The notes under the pieces are model-generated. The model was not told where the DNA came from, ran no database searches, and saw only the letters and a program-made list of their open reading frames with translations. A DNA stretch of 64,000 bases from Syngnathus acus (Eukaryota; Chordata; Actinopteri; Syngnathiformes; Syngnathidae). The position numbers and the translations under genes were made by a program. Where the stretch lies: NCBI RefSeq assembly GCF_901709675.1, contig NC_051087.1, positions 700,001 through 764,000 of the forward strand, given 5' to 3'. How positions within the stretch are numbered: the first letter of the stretch is position 1; each line of letters starts with the position of its first letter. Shown here in pieces: positions 52,342-63,095 of the stretch.

Positions 52342-55300
52342 ATGAGCAAGGAGCGGCAGGACGTGTTTGCCTTGGACGATTACGTCCAAGAACGAGGACC
52401 CACGCTGACCTTCAGCAACCTGCACTACTGCATCCCGGAGAGCAGGTGGTGTCGAAAGAAACGGCCGGAAAAATACATCCTCAACAATGTCAGGTAGGTG
52501 CGACGCAAACATTGTTTAAAATAGCAATGGAAGTCGCTTTCTTTAGGTTTCAAGATACAATTGTTTCTAAATATTATGTTGCATTGTACCTACCGTATTT
52601 TTCGGACTATAAGTCGCTCCTGAGTATGAGTCGCACCAAACTGGGGGAAAAAACTGCGACTTATAGTCCGGGAAAAAACGGTATTTACATTTTTTGGCTA
52701 ATTTAAAAACAACTACTACCGTAATTTTCGGACTATAAGTCGCGGTTTTTTTTCATAGTTTGGGTGGGGGGGGCGACTTATACTCAGGAGCGACTTATAT
52801 ACATATATATGGGTTTTTTTTCACTTTTTTGGGCATCTTATGGCTGGTGCGACTTATACTCCGGTGCGACTTATAGTCCGAAAATTACGGTATATATGTA
52901 TCAAAAACACCACGTATTGTTTGTTTATACACGTCTGAGTAGATATTAGCTTTATATTAGCTCATTTTTGAAACGAACATCTGTGTTATTGTCGCAGCGA
53001 CATCATGAGACCCGGAATGAACGCCATCATGGGCGCCACAGGAAGCGGCAAAACATCGTGAGTTCAAACGTTTCGCCTTGTCACGCTCGCCAGAGCTCGC
53101 AAAGGAGCTTGCGTACACTGTGTACTCGTATTTGTACTTGGTTACCTAATTCCCGAGCCTGCGCCTTGACACGTAGGCTCCTGGATGTCATCGCTGGGAG
53201 AAAAGATCCCGCCGGACTCCGGCAAGGAACCATCCTGGTGAATGGCAAAGTGGTGACCTCTGACCTTAGGCTCAGTTCTGCATACGTGGTCCAGGTACGT
53301 GGCGAGTCATGTCGCACACCCAGTTGTGTTTTTTATTGAATTCATTTCATTCCACACTTCCCAGGATGACATTCTGATGGGAACGTTGACCGTGCGGGAG
53401 AACCTTTGCTTCAGCGCCAACCTGCGTCTGGACCCCCGACGCCACTCGTCTGCGGACAGGCACGCACGAGTGGACGCCATCCTGGACGAGCTAGGCCTGA
53501 ATGACTGCGCGGACACCAAGGTCTGAGTTGTCCCGAATGACTTTTCAACGCACGTTGTTGTGAAACATGCGCTCAAAACGTTGATGATGCAGATCGGGAC
53601 AGAGTTCCTGCGTGGCGTGTCGGGCGGCGAGAGGAAGCGCTGCAGCATCGGGATGGAGCTCATCACCTCGCCCGCTCTCCTCTTCCTGGACGAGCCCACC
53701 ACGGGCCTGGACTCCAACACGGCCAACTGCATCATCAGGCTACTGCACAAGTACGCAAACCACCTCATCAAAGCCGCATGGCGGATGGATCAAACAAAAA
53801 ATGGATTGTGCTGATTTCATTTTTAGAATGATGATATAATTGATTTGATTATTTTATATTATTTCAAGAAGTTGTGTTTTTAATTGTAATAATACCTGAA
53901 ATAAAACAAAAATAAATATAACACAATAAACCCTCAATTTTCTTTAAAAATAAAAAATAGATTTTTATAATGATTTATAATTATTAGGTCATTTATTTCA
54001 TTATTTTATTTTATTTCATGAAGTTCTATTTTTAATTCTAATATTACCTGAAATATAACAAAAATAGTAAATGTAACACCTCAATTTGTTTTAAAAAATG
54101 AAGTAAAATCACCTTTTTTATTCTTAAAACTAAATCAAAACACACACCAGCGCAGAACGTTTCCCAAATATGGTTCCATAATTGTCCGTTGATTCCGCCC
54201 CCACCTCCAGACTATCCCGGCAAGGCAAGACGGTCATCTTCTCCATCCACCAGCCGCGCTTCTCCATCTTCCGATGCTTCGACCACCTGACGCTGATGCA
54301 CAAAGGCGAGGTGGTGTATGCGGGGCCGGCCCAGCGCACCCTCCAGTACTTCACCGACCTCGGTACGCCTCCCCACACCGCCACCGCCGGCGCATGGCTA
54401 CGTCACATCGGCGCTTTGTTCCAGGCTACCAAATTGAGTCCTTCGACAACCCCGCTGACTTCTTCATGGACATCACCAATGGCGAAGCCAAGTCCACCCT
54501 TGAGGAAATTAATACAAGTATGCTCTATAAGTGAGGGGAGTGGGGGGGGCTGTCGTGCGATCCTGTCAGAATATTTACTGTACTGTCATTGTTCGTCTGT
54601 ACTATCACGCTTTGCTCCTGGCAGAGGTAGATCACTTTTAGCCGTCCATTTTTTGGAGCAAATACAGCAAAAAGTGCAGTTTACGTCATGTTGTGACTTT
54701 TCATCTCCAGCAGGTGAGCGCAAGAACGTGCTGGCGGTCAAGTATTTCCAGTCGCAGCTGTGCCAAGACGTGCTGCGCGAGCTGGACCGCATCAGCCTGG
54801 GCGTGGCCGGCGAGGTCAAAGGTCGGGAAGAGGCGGCCGATTACGCCACTTCCTTCCTCTACCAGGTCAGCCTTTCACTCGAGTTCAGCCAAAACGGTGC
54901 TTTTCGAGTCGACCATCTTTCAATTTCTTTAAAAAAAAAATTCAAGTTTGTCTTTTTATGGCCCCAAAAATGTTTGGAGGCAAAACGGGAGATCATGAAC
55001 CTGGCTTATCACGCAACTTGATAGCGCCGGTGTTTGGCAGATGCGCGTGCTGTGCGGCAGGACGGCGCTGAACACGCTCAGGAACCCGCAGACGTCGTAC
55101 GCTCAGCTGGCGCTCAGCATTTTCTTCGCCGTCCTGGTGGGCCTCATTTATTTCCAAACGCCCTTAACGCTGCCCGAAGCTTTGCAGAACAGGTACGCTG
55201 CCAGTGGTACCAAAAGCATTTATGTCGCCACAATTATCAGCAAGATTTTTGTATCTTTTATGATTTGTATGTTTTTTTTAATGTATTTTTATTTGTTATT

Positions 55301-56820
55301 GTTTTTTATTTATTTTGATGTATTTTTATTCATTATTATGTTTTTTTGTAAATGTATTTCTGTTTCTTTTATTTATTATGTATTTTTATTTTTTTATGTC
55401 AACCTCTGTGGGCAGGAGCGGCGCGTTCTTCTTCCTCATCATCAACATGGTGTTTGGGAATCTTTCGGCCGTGGAGCTCTTCATCAACGAGAGGGCCATC
55501 TTCATGTCATCCAAGTTTTCTACATTTGCTTCCACGTCGATGTGGAGAAAAGAAAGCTGACCTTTGCTCATTTTTTGGTTGTGCAGCCATGAAAACTCCA
55601 GCGGCTACTACCGCACGTCTGTCTACTTCCTGTCCAAGATCTTCGCTGACCTCATTCCCAATCGCATCATTCCCATCTTTATCTTTTCCGCCATTGCCTA
55701 CTACATGATGGGTACATGATGCGTGTGTGAAAACTTTATTCGGGTTCATACATTGAAGGGGAAATAAACCCTTCAAATGTTCGGCCTGGAATTCAAACAT
55801 TTAGCGTTTAAAAAAAAACACAAATCTATTATTCTATTAATTACAAATATTTAATCATATGTTTTATATAATTTTATATTTAAAATTGTCATATATTTTT
55901 AATAATAGTTAGTAGTAATAATAATGTCATATTTTATATAATATAGAATAAAAAATATTTGTATCATATACAAATACAAATATTTTTATAATATACAAAT
56001 ATTACACATATATGTTATATTCCATGTATATTTTATATTAATTGGTTATCAGAATTTTATTCTGACCAAGAGCAACTGTAGACAATCATCTTTTTATTTG
56101 GTCCTGTATTTCTTTCAATATATATGTCATCCATTTTTTTCTGGCGTGCAGGACTGAAGTCAGCGTTGGTGGCCTTCCTGCGTTTTGCGCTGACCATGTC
56201 GCTGGTCAGCCTGGCGGGGGTCAGCTTGGCCTTCCTGGTGTCGGCCAGCGTGTCATCCTTCGCCATGGCCAACATCCTCATCGCGCTCCCCTTCGTCTTC
56301 ATGATGGTTGGCGCCGAGCGCTCGGCGGGCGCCGGCCGTTCGGCCTCCTGGCTGGCGCCCCATTTGTGCCGTCTTTACAGGTGTTTGGCGGCTACCTGGT
56401 CAACCTCAACGCCATGCTGAGCTGGCTCTCTTGGCTCAAGTGGGTCAGCATCTTCAGATACGGACTCAACGTAAGAGCCCGACTCACAAAACAATCATCT
56501 CAGTCCCGCTGGTGGATGGTTGACCTCTGCGTTTTTTTTCTTCCTGTCCGCCAGGCCGCGTTCATCAACGAGATGGCGGGACAGGTGTTTTACAGCAACA
56601 CCACCACGTGAGGAGAACCGCAAGTCGATAAAAGGAGCCCAAATTCCCTATTCTCATTTGCGCCCTCCGCAGCGTCCCGGGCGAGCTGTTCCTCTGGAGT
56701 CTGGGCATCGACTACTCCACGTGGGGCTTCTGGCAGAACCAGGTGGCCCTTCTGGGGATCATCGTGGTCTGCATGGTCCTGGCCTACGTCCAGTTGCGCA
56801 GGATCAACCGATGGAAGTGA
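52342..56820 (+). CDS. abcg2: abcg2-type ABC half-transporter
   Basis: Exons 52342-52493, 52998-53057, 53177-53294, 53365-53520, 53593-53750, 54211-54362, 54425-54517, 54714-54865, 55041-55192, 55416-55505, 55587-55711, 56152-56306, 56381-56470, 56555-56607 and 56673-56820 join in phase to 617 residues. ABCG2 is a plasma-membrane half-transporter that dimerises to export urate, porphyrins and xenobiotics. The nucleotide-binding half comes first: Walker [10 protein letters not shown]-loop YVVQDD, signature VSGGERKR, Walker [14 protein letters not shown] and H-loop IFSIHQP. Six hydrophobic spans follow (for example [16 protein letters not shown] and [19 protein letters not shown]). The third extracellular loop is short ([17 protein letters not shown]), keeps an N-glycosylation site and has none of the three cysteines of human ABCG2. 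Fish have several abcg2 paralogues and I cannot say which. Exon 8 has a NAGNAG acceptor (54710-54713). Confidence 0.92.
52591..52683. mobile_element. TA-flanked palindromic element, copy 1 (abcg2 intron 1)
   Basis: The ends CCGTATTTTTCGGACTATAA and TTATAGTCCGGGAAAAAACG are inverted copies, with TA on both sides, as in Tc1/mariner-type target duplications. It carries AAGTCGC/GCGACTT inside each end. No coding capacity. Confidence 0.75.
52717..52892. mobile_element. TA-flanked palindromic element, copy 2 (abcg2 intron 1)
   Basis: Perfect termini CCGTAATTTTCGGACTATAA and the inverse TTATAGTCCGAAAATTACGG, flanked by TA, 33 bp from copy 1 and of the same family. The interior repeats GCGACTTATACTC/ GCGACTTATA units several times. 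Confidence 0.8.
53838..54115. repeat. Tandem duplication (~150 bp) in abcg2 intron 5
   Basis: A block with ATTATTTTATATTATTTCA, AATACCTGAAATAAAACAAA and CCTCAATTTTCTTTAAAAA recurs about 153 bp later with point changes. Confidence 0.75.
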
Positions 56821-56910
56821 AAGCCGGTCTTTAATTAGCGCCCGGGTGACGCACTTCCTCCAGCCCCGTGGCACGTTATAGAAAAAAAAAAAGATTTGCT
56901 GACACCAGAC

Positions 56911-56916
56911 ATTAAA
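56911..56916 (+). terminator. Polyadenylation signal ATTAAA, abcg2
   Basis: Common variant hexamer 91 bp after the abcg2 stop. Confidence 0.45.
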
Positions 56917-56963
56917 TTGGACTGAATAATCAAAACAGAGCAAAGTCTCAAAGGGTAGACACA

Positions 56964-56969
56964 TTTATT
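56964..56969 (-). terminator. Polyadenylation signal AATAAA, prr18-like
   Basis: TTTATT on the plus strand, about 640 bp beyond the stop codon of the minus-strand gene. Confidence 0.45.
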
Positions 56970-57605
56970 TATCAAACGCCAGCAGCCAACGAGCTCATGA
57001 AAGAGCCCGAGCGCACGAGTTGGGTGGGGGGGACATTTGACTGCGAGGCGGCTAATCCCGCGCTCCCAGCGGGCACCAGGGAGGCGAGCGTGCGCTAATC
57101 TAAGCTTCTTAGCGTGACAGAAGCCACACTCAGCGTCGCCACGTGGAAGACGTTTGATGGAGGGCCTCGACACAAACCATTTTTTAGTTTACGCTAATAT
57201 TGAGATAAATGTTTGCTTTGTATGCAAAAGTTTTGGATCATTTTTTTCCACAAGTCATGTCATTTGCTCAGCAGCAAAAATATGGCTGAAAGGTTGTGCA
57301 ACTTTTCTGCTGCAAACCTTGTCAAGTCTTTGTTCCTTTTTTTTTCCCAAGGATACCAATCAACATGGATTGCTTCATTAAAAAAAAAAAAAAAGGACTC
57401 CCGCGAGACAAACTATGCGATGATAATCCTTGTCAAATATTTCTTGAAATGACACATCTCATTTGTGTCCCAACGGCCAAAAGTGTTCAATGTGCAAGTA
57501 CATGATGACAACATAAACGAGATCAGCAACAATCGTGAGCTAAAAATGACAAAGACTGGGAGGGAGGAGAGTTTGGCTCTGGCATGCACGTAATGTCGTG
57601 GGGGG

Positions 57606-58510
57606 TCAAGAGCTCTTGGCGCCGGCCTTCTTCCTGCGCCCGACGGGCACGTTCTCCAGCCCCCGCAGCCACTCGGTGCACTTGAGCACCACGCGCTGAT
57701 CCACCTGGCCGTCGCCCTCGTCCTCGTACTCCACGTCGTCGTAGCGGTGACGCTCGTTCAGCAGCGACACCTTCACCATGGAGCTCACGTCGCAGCGAGT
57801 CCTGACCAGCGCCGCCGCCGCCCGGCCGTGGGACGGCGCCGATTGGAGGCCCCGCCTGGCTGGCCTGGAGTCCGGGACGCTTCCGGAAACAGCCTTCTTG
57901 CAGCTGCTGCTGCTGTTGTTGCGTCGCTGAAGCAGCAGGACCGCCTCAGGAGTCAGGGTCAGCGTGAAACGGGTTTCCTCCGGTCGGGCTTTACCTCGGG
58001 GCCTCACCTGGTGGGTTTTGGAGGCAGGGTTAAGGTTTGACGCCTGGAATGAGGCTTCACGGCACTTTCAGAGCTGGCCTATAAGGTTGGAAATTGGCTG
58101 AGAACTTCAATTTCAAGCCAGGAGGAGGTTTTGAGGTTCCAGTCGCTTGGTTTCAAACTAAGACTTCAAGTTAGCTTGACATGGTTTGAAATCTGGATTC
58201 GATTTTCAAAGTAGGATTCCAACCTGACCTGACGGGACTTGGCCGAGGATTCCCCGGTCCTGGAGGCGGGGAGGCTCTCTGGCAGCCCCCGGCACGACAA
58301 GAGGCCCTTCTTCCTGGGCTCCGACAGCTCCTTGGCGGCTGCGGGCAGGCGGCTCTTCTTGCCCAGCTGCTTGAGGTTGGACACCAAGCGCTCCTTCACT
58401 GAGGCGCTTTCTTTCAGGGGCGCCGCCTCGCCCGCCTTGCCCTCCGCCTTGCCCTCCACCTTGCCCTCCGCCTTGCCGCCCGCCACACGCACGGGCGGGA
58501 TGAAGGGCAT
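57606..58510 (-). CDS. prr18: prr18-like: proline-rich protein 18 homologue
   Basis: Minus-strand exons 58229-58510 and 57606-58007 (phase 0 intron of 221 bp) give 227 residues. PRR18 is a poorly characterised vertebrate protein and no enzymatic function is known to me. Resemblance to human PRR18 rests on the MPF-Pro start (MPFIPPVRV), the block RFTLTLTPEAVLLLQRRN, and the C-terminal block MVKVSLLNERHRYDDVEYED followed by VLKCTEWLRGLE. The N-terminal third is Lys/Glu/Gly-rich with KAEGKVEGKAEGKAGE, coded by 12-bp repeats, and the middle is basic and serine-rich. It lacks the long proline runs of the mammalian protein. The frame stays open upstream to 58747, so a longer N-terminus is possible, but homology favours the ATG at 58510. 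Confidence 0.8.
58434..58482. repeat. 12-bp coding repeat in prr18-like exon 1
   Basis: Four near-identical units of GGCAAGGCGGAG type (minus strand) encode GKAE/GKVE repeats. Confidence 0.8.
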
Positions 58511-60219
58511 CTTGGACACGCACAGAAACAAGTAGGCCAGCAGCTGGGTCTTCCGCCGGAAGGGCGTTGAGAAGAAGGAGGCCAGGTACTTGCGAGCATC
58601 CCGGGCCATCCGGCAGGGCTGCTTCCGACGCGCTTTGGTTAGAAAAGCCGCGCTCGCCTTATAGCCCGGCCAGCTTGTGACGCCCGGGCTCAGCTGGCCG
58701 CAAATAGACCTGAACTCGTAATCCGCCGCGGTCCACGTGATCCTCAAACATTTGCAGGTGGAGCCTTAAAGCCCAGACGCGCTTCCAGACCCGTGAAACA
58801 ACGCCGTTGCGTCCTGCCCAAACCCGGTTGGTTTCCTCAAGCGGCTCTGGACATCACATTGCAACAACAGAAACTGAGACGAAAACAACAAGCAGTCTTA
58901 ATTAGGATCCTATTTAAAAAGAATTTCATATCATTCATATAAATAAGAAGCAGCAAATGAGGTTGAGACTTCAATATGAGTACTGTGAAGTAAACAAGTC
59001 TTTAATGATATGTCTTAATGCATCTCGAGTACATTTTAATGTGTTATTAGCAAGGCAAAGTAAACAAACAAAATTGTTGAAGAAAAATGGGGGATATCCT
59101 ACACTATTTTATTTGTCATTTTATTGATCCACATGAACATGAAAAGCTGAACAAAACAAAATCCTAAACACACTAATAAAAACTAAGCAACTTGCCCTGA
59201 ATATAAACACACAACTAAAACCAAAATAAACATCAAGTATAATGAACAATACAAAACTATTGTCATACCGAGGCCGGTTAGCTTTATTTTCAAATTTATT
59301 GGTAAAACTAAAATGAAATGAACTTCTCACTGTAGTCCTTGATTATTATTATTATTTTTTTTAAACTTCCGATATGCAATTCCTTTCGTATACACCAGTG
59401 GCGCTGTCTCCCCGCTTGGCCGGTTGTGCACGCGCCTTCTTCACTTGACCGTAGCGGGGCTGGCTACTCGCGTGATGTGGCTAAGCTAGCTGTCGCTCAC
59501 TCAGCCGCCGGATGTTCCCGGGCGCACGTCGTTGTCGTCCGTCTTGATATTCCCCTCAAACATTCCCGGACGAATTCGTGTCGACTGACCAGAGTCCGCG
59601 AATTCCCGTCCGACTCCCCGGTGCTGGTCGTCGATTTTCTTCCCTCCCCTCCCCGCCATCGCCGCTAGAGCTGCTTAGCTTGCCGGCTAACTTGAGTACC
59701 GAGAGCCGAGGATCAGACGAGGTGAGTAGGCATTGCTCGACAGGAAACACCGTCGTCGGGCTCAGACGAGTCAGGCCTACCGAGCTGATTGAGCTAGCGA
59801 CCCTTTCGAATCTCAGAGCTAGCGACCCTTTCGAATCTCAGAGCGCGTGGGTACTACTTATGTTAAATCCACCACATAAATATGCCGCAGTATGAACTCT
59901 TGAAAACGAGGGCGTCTATTTTGTTGTCTTTTGGGCGAAAATGGGTTGTCGAGAGTGAGCGGTGCGGTTCAGCCAGCGATGCTAACCGGTCCAACGTCTC
60001 TTTGAACGTTCTTGTCCCGCGTAATCAAAGAAAGAATCATGTGAGCATATTTTCCACTTTGGCCAAGCGTGGCGTGTTGGTTATCGACGGGAGGCAAAGT
60101 CCTCGTCATTCAGTTCACTTGATGATGGTAATTCAAAAGCTGGTGGTGGCTGTCATCAAATGATTGCGCTGCCTTTGTGTTTGTGATAGCCCCGAATTGA
60201 AGGACCACACCCTGAGAAG
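58511..60219. other. Divergent interval, prr18-like / arpc1a
   Basis: AT-rich to about 59380, then a GC-richer block (59400-59721) that likely contains the arpc1a promoter and a noncoding exon ending GACGAG before a GTGAGT donor at 59722. A perfect 25-bp tandem duplication lies at 59791-59840. An acceptor GTGATAG at 60183-60189 opens the first coding exon. Confidence 0.55.
59791..59840. repeat. Perfect 25-bp tandem duplication
   Basis: GAGCTAGCGACCCTTTCGAA plus TCTCA occurs twice, head to tail, without a change, in arpc1a 5' intron. Confidence 0.95.
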
Positions 60220-62654
60220 ATGTCCCTTCATCAGTTTCTGCTGGAGCCCATCACCTGCCACGCATGGAACCGCGACAGGACACGTCAGTTTGGCCTTTTC
60301 TCACCCTCACCCTCTTTGAATGCAACACTTAAGATGTGTCATTCCAGCAGGGGGGGAAACAGGTTTGGTTGGTTGCTTCGATCTCTCCTTGAGCTGTTTT
60401 TTTTTCCCCATGCAGAGATTGCTATCAGCCCCAACAACCATGAAGTTCATATTTATAAGAAGAGCAGCAACCAGTGGATTAAGACACATGAGCTGAAGGA
60501 GCACAACGGACACATTACAGGTACTTGACCTTTGAGATAGTTGACAAGAGGCTGGCCATCCATCTGAGCTATCAGCGTCAATAGAGCCGCATTTGAGCTT
60601 CTTGCGTTCTCGCTCCTACACCGATTTCTCCGCAGGCATCGACTGGGCCCCGAAGAGCGACCGCATCGTGACGTGCGGCGCCGACCGCAACGCTTACGTG
60701 TGGTCGCAGAAGGAGGGCGTGTGGAAGCCCACGCTCGTCATCCTCAGGATCAACAGGGCCGCCACCTTTGTGAAATGGTCCCCGCTGGAGAACAAGTTTG
60801 CGGTGGGCAGCGGCGCGCGCCTCATCTCTGTCTGCTACTTTGAGTCAGAGAACGACTGGTGAGCAAGCCAAAATCTTCTGGTGGCCCTTTAGATGAAGGT
60901 GCTCTCCTGATTGACCTCATTTTTTTTTTTGTGGAGATATTGTTAAACGTTTAACAATGATCAATAAAATGGATGGATGAATCCATTCATTTTCATCCAT
61001 CTTCTTTTGGGCACTAGCGCCCTCTGCTGTCGACCGAAAGTGACTCCACAACTGTCCTCGGGCTCGCGTTGCGAATGTTCAAATGACCAAACTGGACAAC
61101 AATTGAGCCCGACGGCATTTCCGCTGTTTTTTTAATTCCAGGTGGGTGAGCAAGCACATCAAGAAGCCCATCCGCTCCACCATCCTCAGCCTGGACTGGC
61201 ACCCCAACAACGTGCTGCTGGCCGCCGGATCGTGTGACTTCAAGTGCAGGTGACGTGGCTCCATCCAGCCTCGCGAGTGGAACAAAAGATGGTCGTCGCT
61301 TTCGCAGCTTCAAGCGGGAAACAGCAACGCTGTGACCTCGTTTGTCTTTGCGACGTGTAGGGTCTTCTCGGCCTACATTAAGGAGGTGGAGGAAAAGCCG
61401 GGCCCGACGCCTTGGGGCAGCAAGATGCCTTTTGGAGCCGTCCTGGCAGAGTTTGGAGGAGCAGGTCTCGCCCCGCCCCCCCGTCAGATGTCTGTTTTTG
61501 AGAGCGTTTGCGAAACAACATTTGCACCTGTCGTGCTCATTTAGGAGGAGGAGGTTGGGTCCACTCGGTGTCCTTCTCGGCTTCGGGCAACCGCCTGGCG
61601 TGGGTCAGCCATGACAGCACGCTCACCGTGGTGGACAGCTCCAAGACGGCCAGGTATGCGGCGCCGACGGCACTTTTTCACTTGCATGTGATTGTATTAT
61701 TTGTCAAATGGACGGCTAAAGCCAGTTTCCACAATGGCTCAAACTGTGAACATCTCCACGTTTTTTTGTAGACCCGGGACTAAATGCACCCGTTTGTTGT
61801 TTTCAGTCCTTTGCAGCTGAAGACGGAGTTCTTGCCTCTCCTCAGCGTCTGCTTCGTGTCCGAGAACAGCCTGGTGGCCGCCGTAAGCTCCTGCGCGCTT
61901 GGCCATTTTTGTTTTGCTCCGTCCAAGCACACGATGGCGTGCGTTCAGGGCCACGACTGCTGCCCTGTGCTGTTCCGCTGCGACGACGGTGGCGCGCTGA
62001 CCTTGGTGTCCAAGCTGGACCTGCCCAAGCAGAGCATCCAGAGGAACATCTCGGCCATGGAGCGCTTCCGCAACATGGACAAGAGGGCCACCGCCGAGGA
62101 CCGCAACACCGCGCTGGACACGCTGCACCAGAACAGCATCACGTAGGTCAACGACGCCGGAATGTTTCTTCTTCAAAAGTTACTCGTGCAAAATATGTCC
62201 GCCTTTAAAATTGCGGCGATGCTTTGCGTTTTCACAGCCAAGTGTCAATCTACGAGGGAGACAAAAGGGACTGTCGCAAGTTCTGCACCACCGGCATTGA
62301 TGGCGCCATGACCATCTGGGACTTTAAGGTACCCGCCCACGCTTAAAATGGGCCCAAATTCACCACAACTTTCACAGGACGAACCTCAGTTGACCCTCTG
62401 TAACCTTTTGAACGCGCAAATCCAACAGTCGGGTGCTAATACAATACTGTAAGACCTCTTTAGTGATATTTTGAACATTGTGCGCTCAGTTGGAATGTTT
62501 CATTCCGTGAACTTCCACTAGAGGGAGCACAAGTCAGCCACTTCGAGGTAGACATTGTGTGCAAGCACGCAGCATGACGAGCTTTCACTGCCATCTCTTT
62601 ATTTCCCCTCCTCAGAGTCTAGAAGCATCTATCCAGGGTCTGCGCATCATGTGA
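60220..62654 (+). CDS. arpc1a: arpc1a: actin-related protein 2/3 complex subunit 1A
   Basis: Exons 60220-60283, 60416-60520, 60636-60858, 61142-61249, 61361-61464, 61545-61653, 61807-61882, 61949-62142, 62238-62328 and 62616-62654 join in phase to 370 residues, the same length as human ARPC1A. It is the WD40 propeller subunit of the Arp2/3 complex, which nucleates branched actin in the cytoplasm. Visible features are the start [16 protein letters not shown], repeated WD-type blades such as [58 protein letters not shown] and [17 protein letters not shown], the protruding helix segment [18 protein letters not shown], and the end SIQGLRIM. Sequence details such as FNQ-free [17 protein letters not shown] and KQSIQRN favour arpc1a over arpc1b. 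ATTAAA at 62899-62904 probably ends the message. Confidence 0.96.
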
Positions 62655-62770
62655 AGACATTTTGTGGACGCAAAACAAAATGGAGACATCGTGACCTCGC
62701 CTACACTCGCCCGACAGTAACACACATGCGCACCTTTTCGAGTGTTCGCCGAAGCACTGATCAGGCCGTA

Positions 62771-62804
<34 letters not shown>

Positions 62805-62898
62805 TGAACTGACGTGTGACATCACTGTTGATTTTTCTTGAGTTGCTGCCGTTTGATTTTAAATGAAGTTGTGAAAGGAAGGGAGAAGGTTCCGTATT

Positions 62899-62904
62899 AT
62901 TAAA
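62899..62904 (+). terminator. Polyadenylation signal ATTAAA, arpc1a
   Basis: Variant hexamer 245 bp after the stop; first on this strand. Confidence 0.4.
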
Positions 62905-63081
62905 AAGTGTGACTCGTGTGTCTTTTATGTTCTCGACCCTCTTCCAAAGTTCAACACTAAGCTAAGTTTTATCACACACAAAAAGATATGAATAAAAGTC
63001 AGACTGAATATCACCACGGCAGAGCCTCCGCGCGAATATATCAGCGTGGCGTCGAGGTGACGGACATTTTCTCTCACTCGC

Positions 63082-63095
63082 GTCGCCATGGCGAC
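63082..63095. promoter_or_regulatory. Palindromic X-box-like GTCGCCATGGCGAC
   Basis: A perfect 14-bp palindrome related to the RFX X-box, in GC-rich surroundings downstream of arpc1a. Confidence 0.35.

Larger units (their letters stand above)
56821..57605. other. Convergent 3' region, abcg2 / prr18-like
   Basis: ATTAAA at 56911-56916 probably ends abcg2, and TTTATT at 56964-56969 gives an AATAAA for the minus-strand prr18-like gene. The two 3' UTRs would end within about 60 bp of each other. The sequence between 57000 and 57600 is then prr18-like 3' UTR. No other gene seen. Confidence 0.55.

Noticed and set aside
58511-58747. N-terminal extension of the prr18-like protein
   Set aside because: The frame is open, but the MPF-Pro start of PRR18 aligns with the ATG at 58510.
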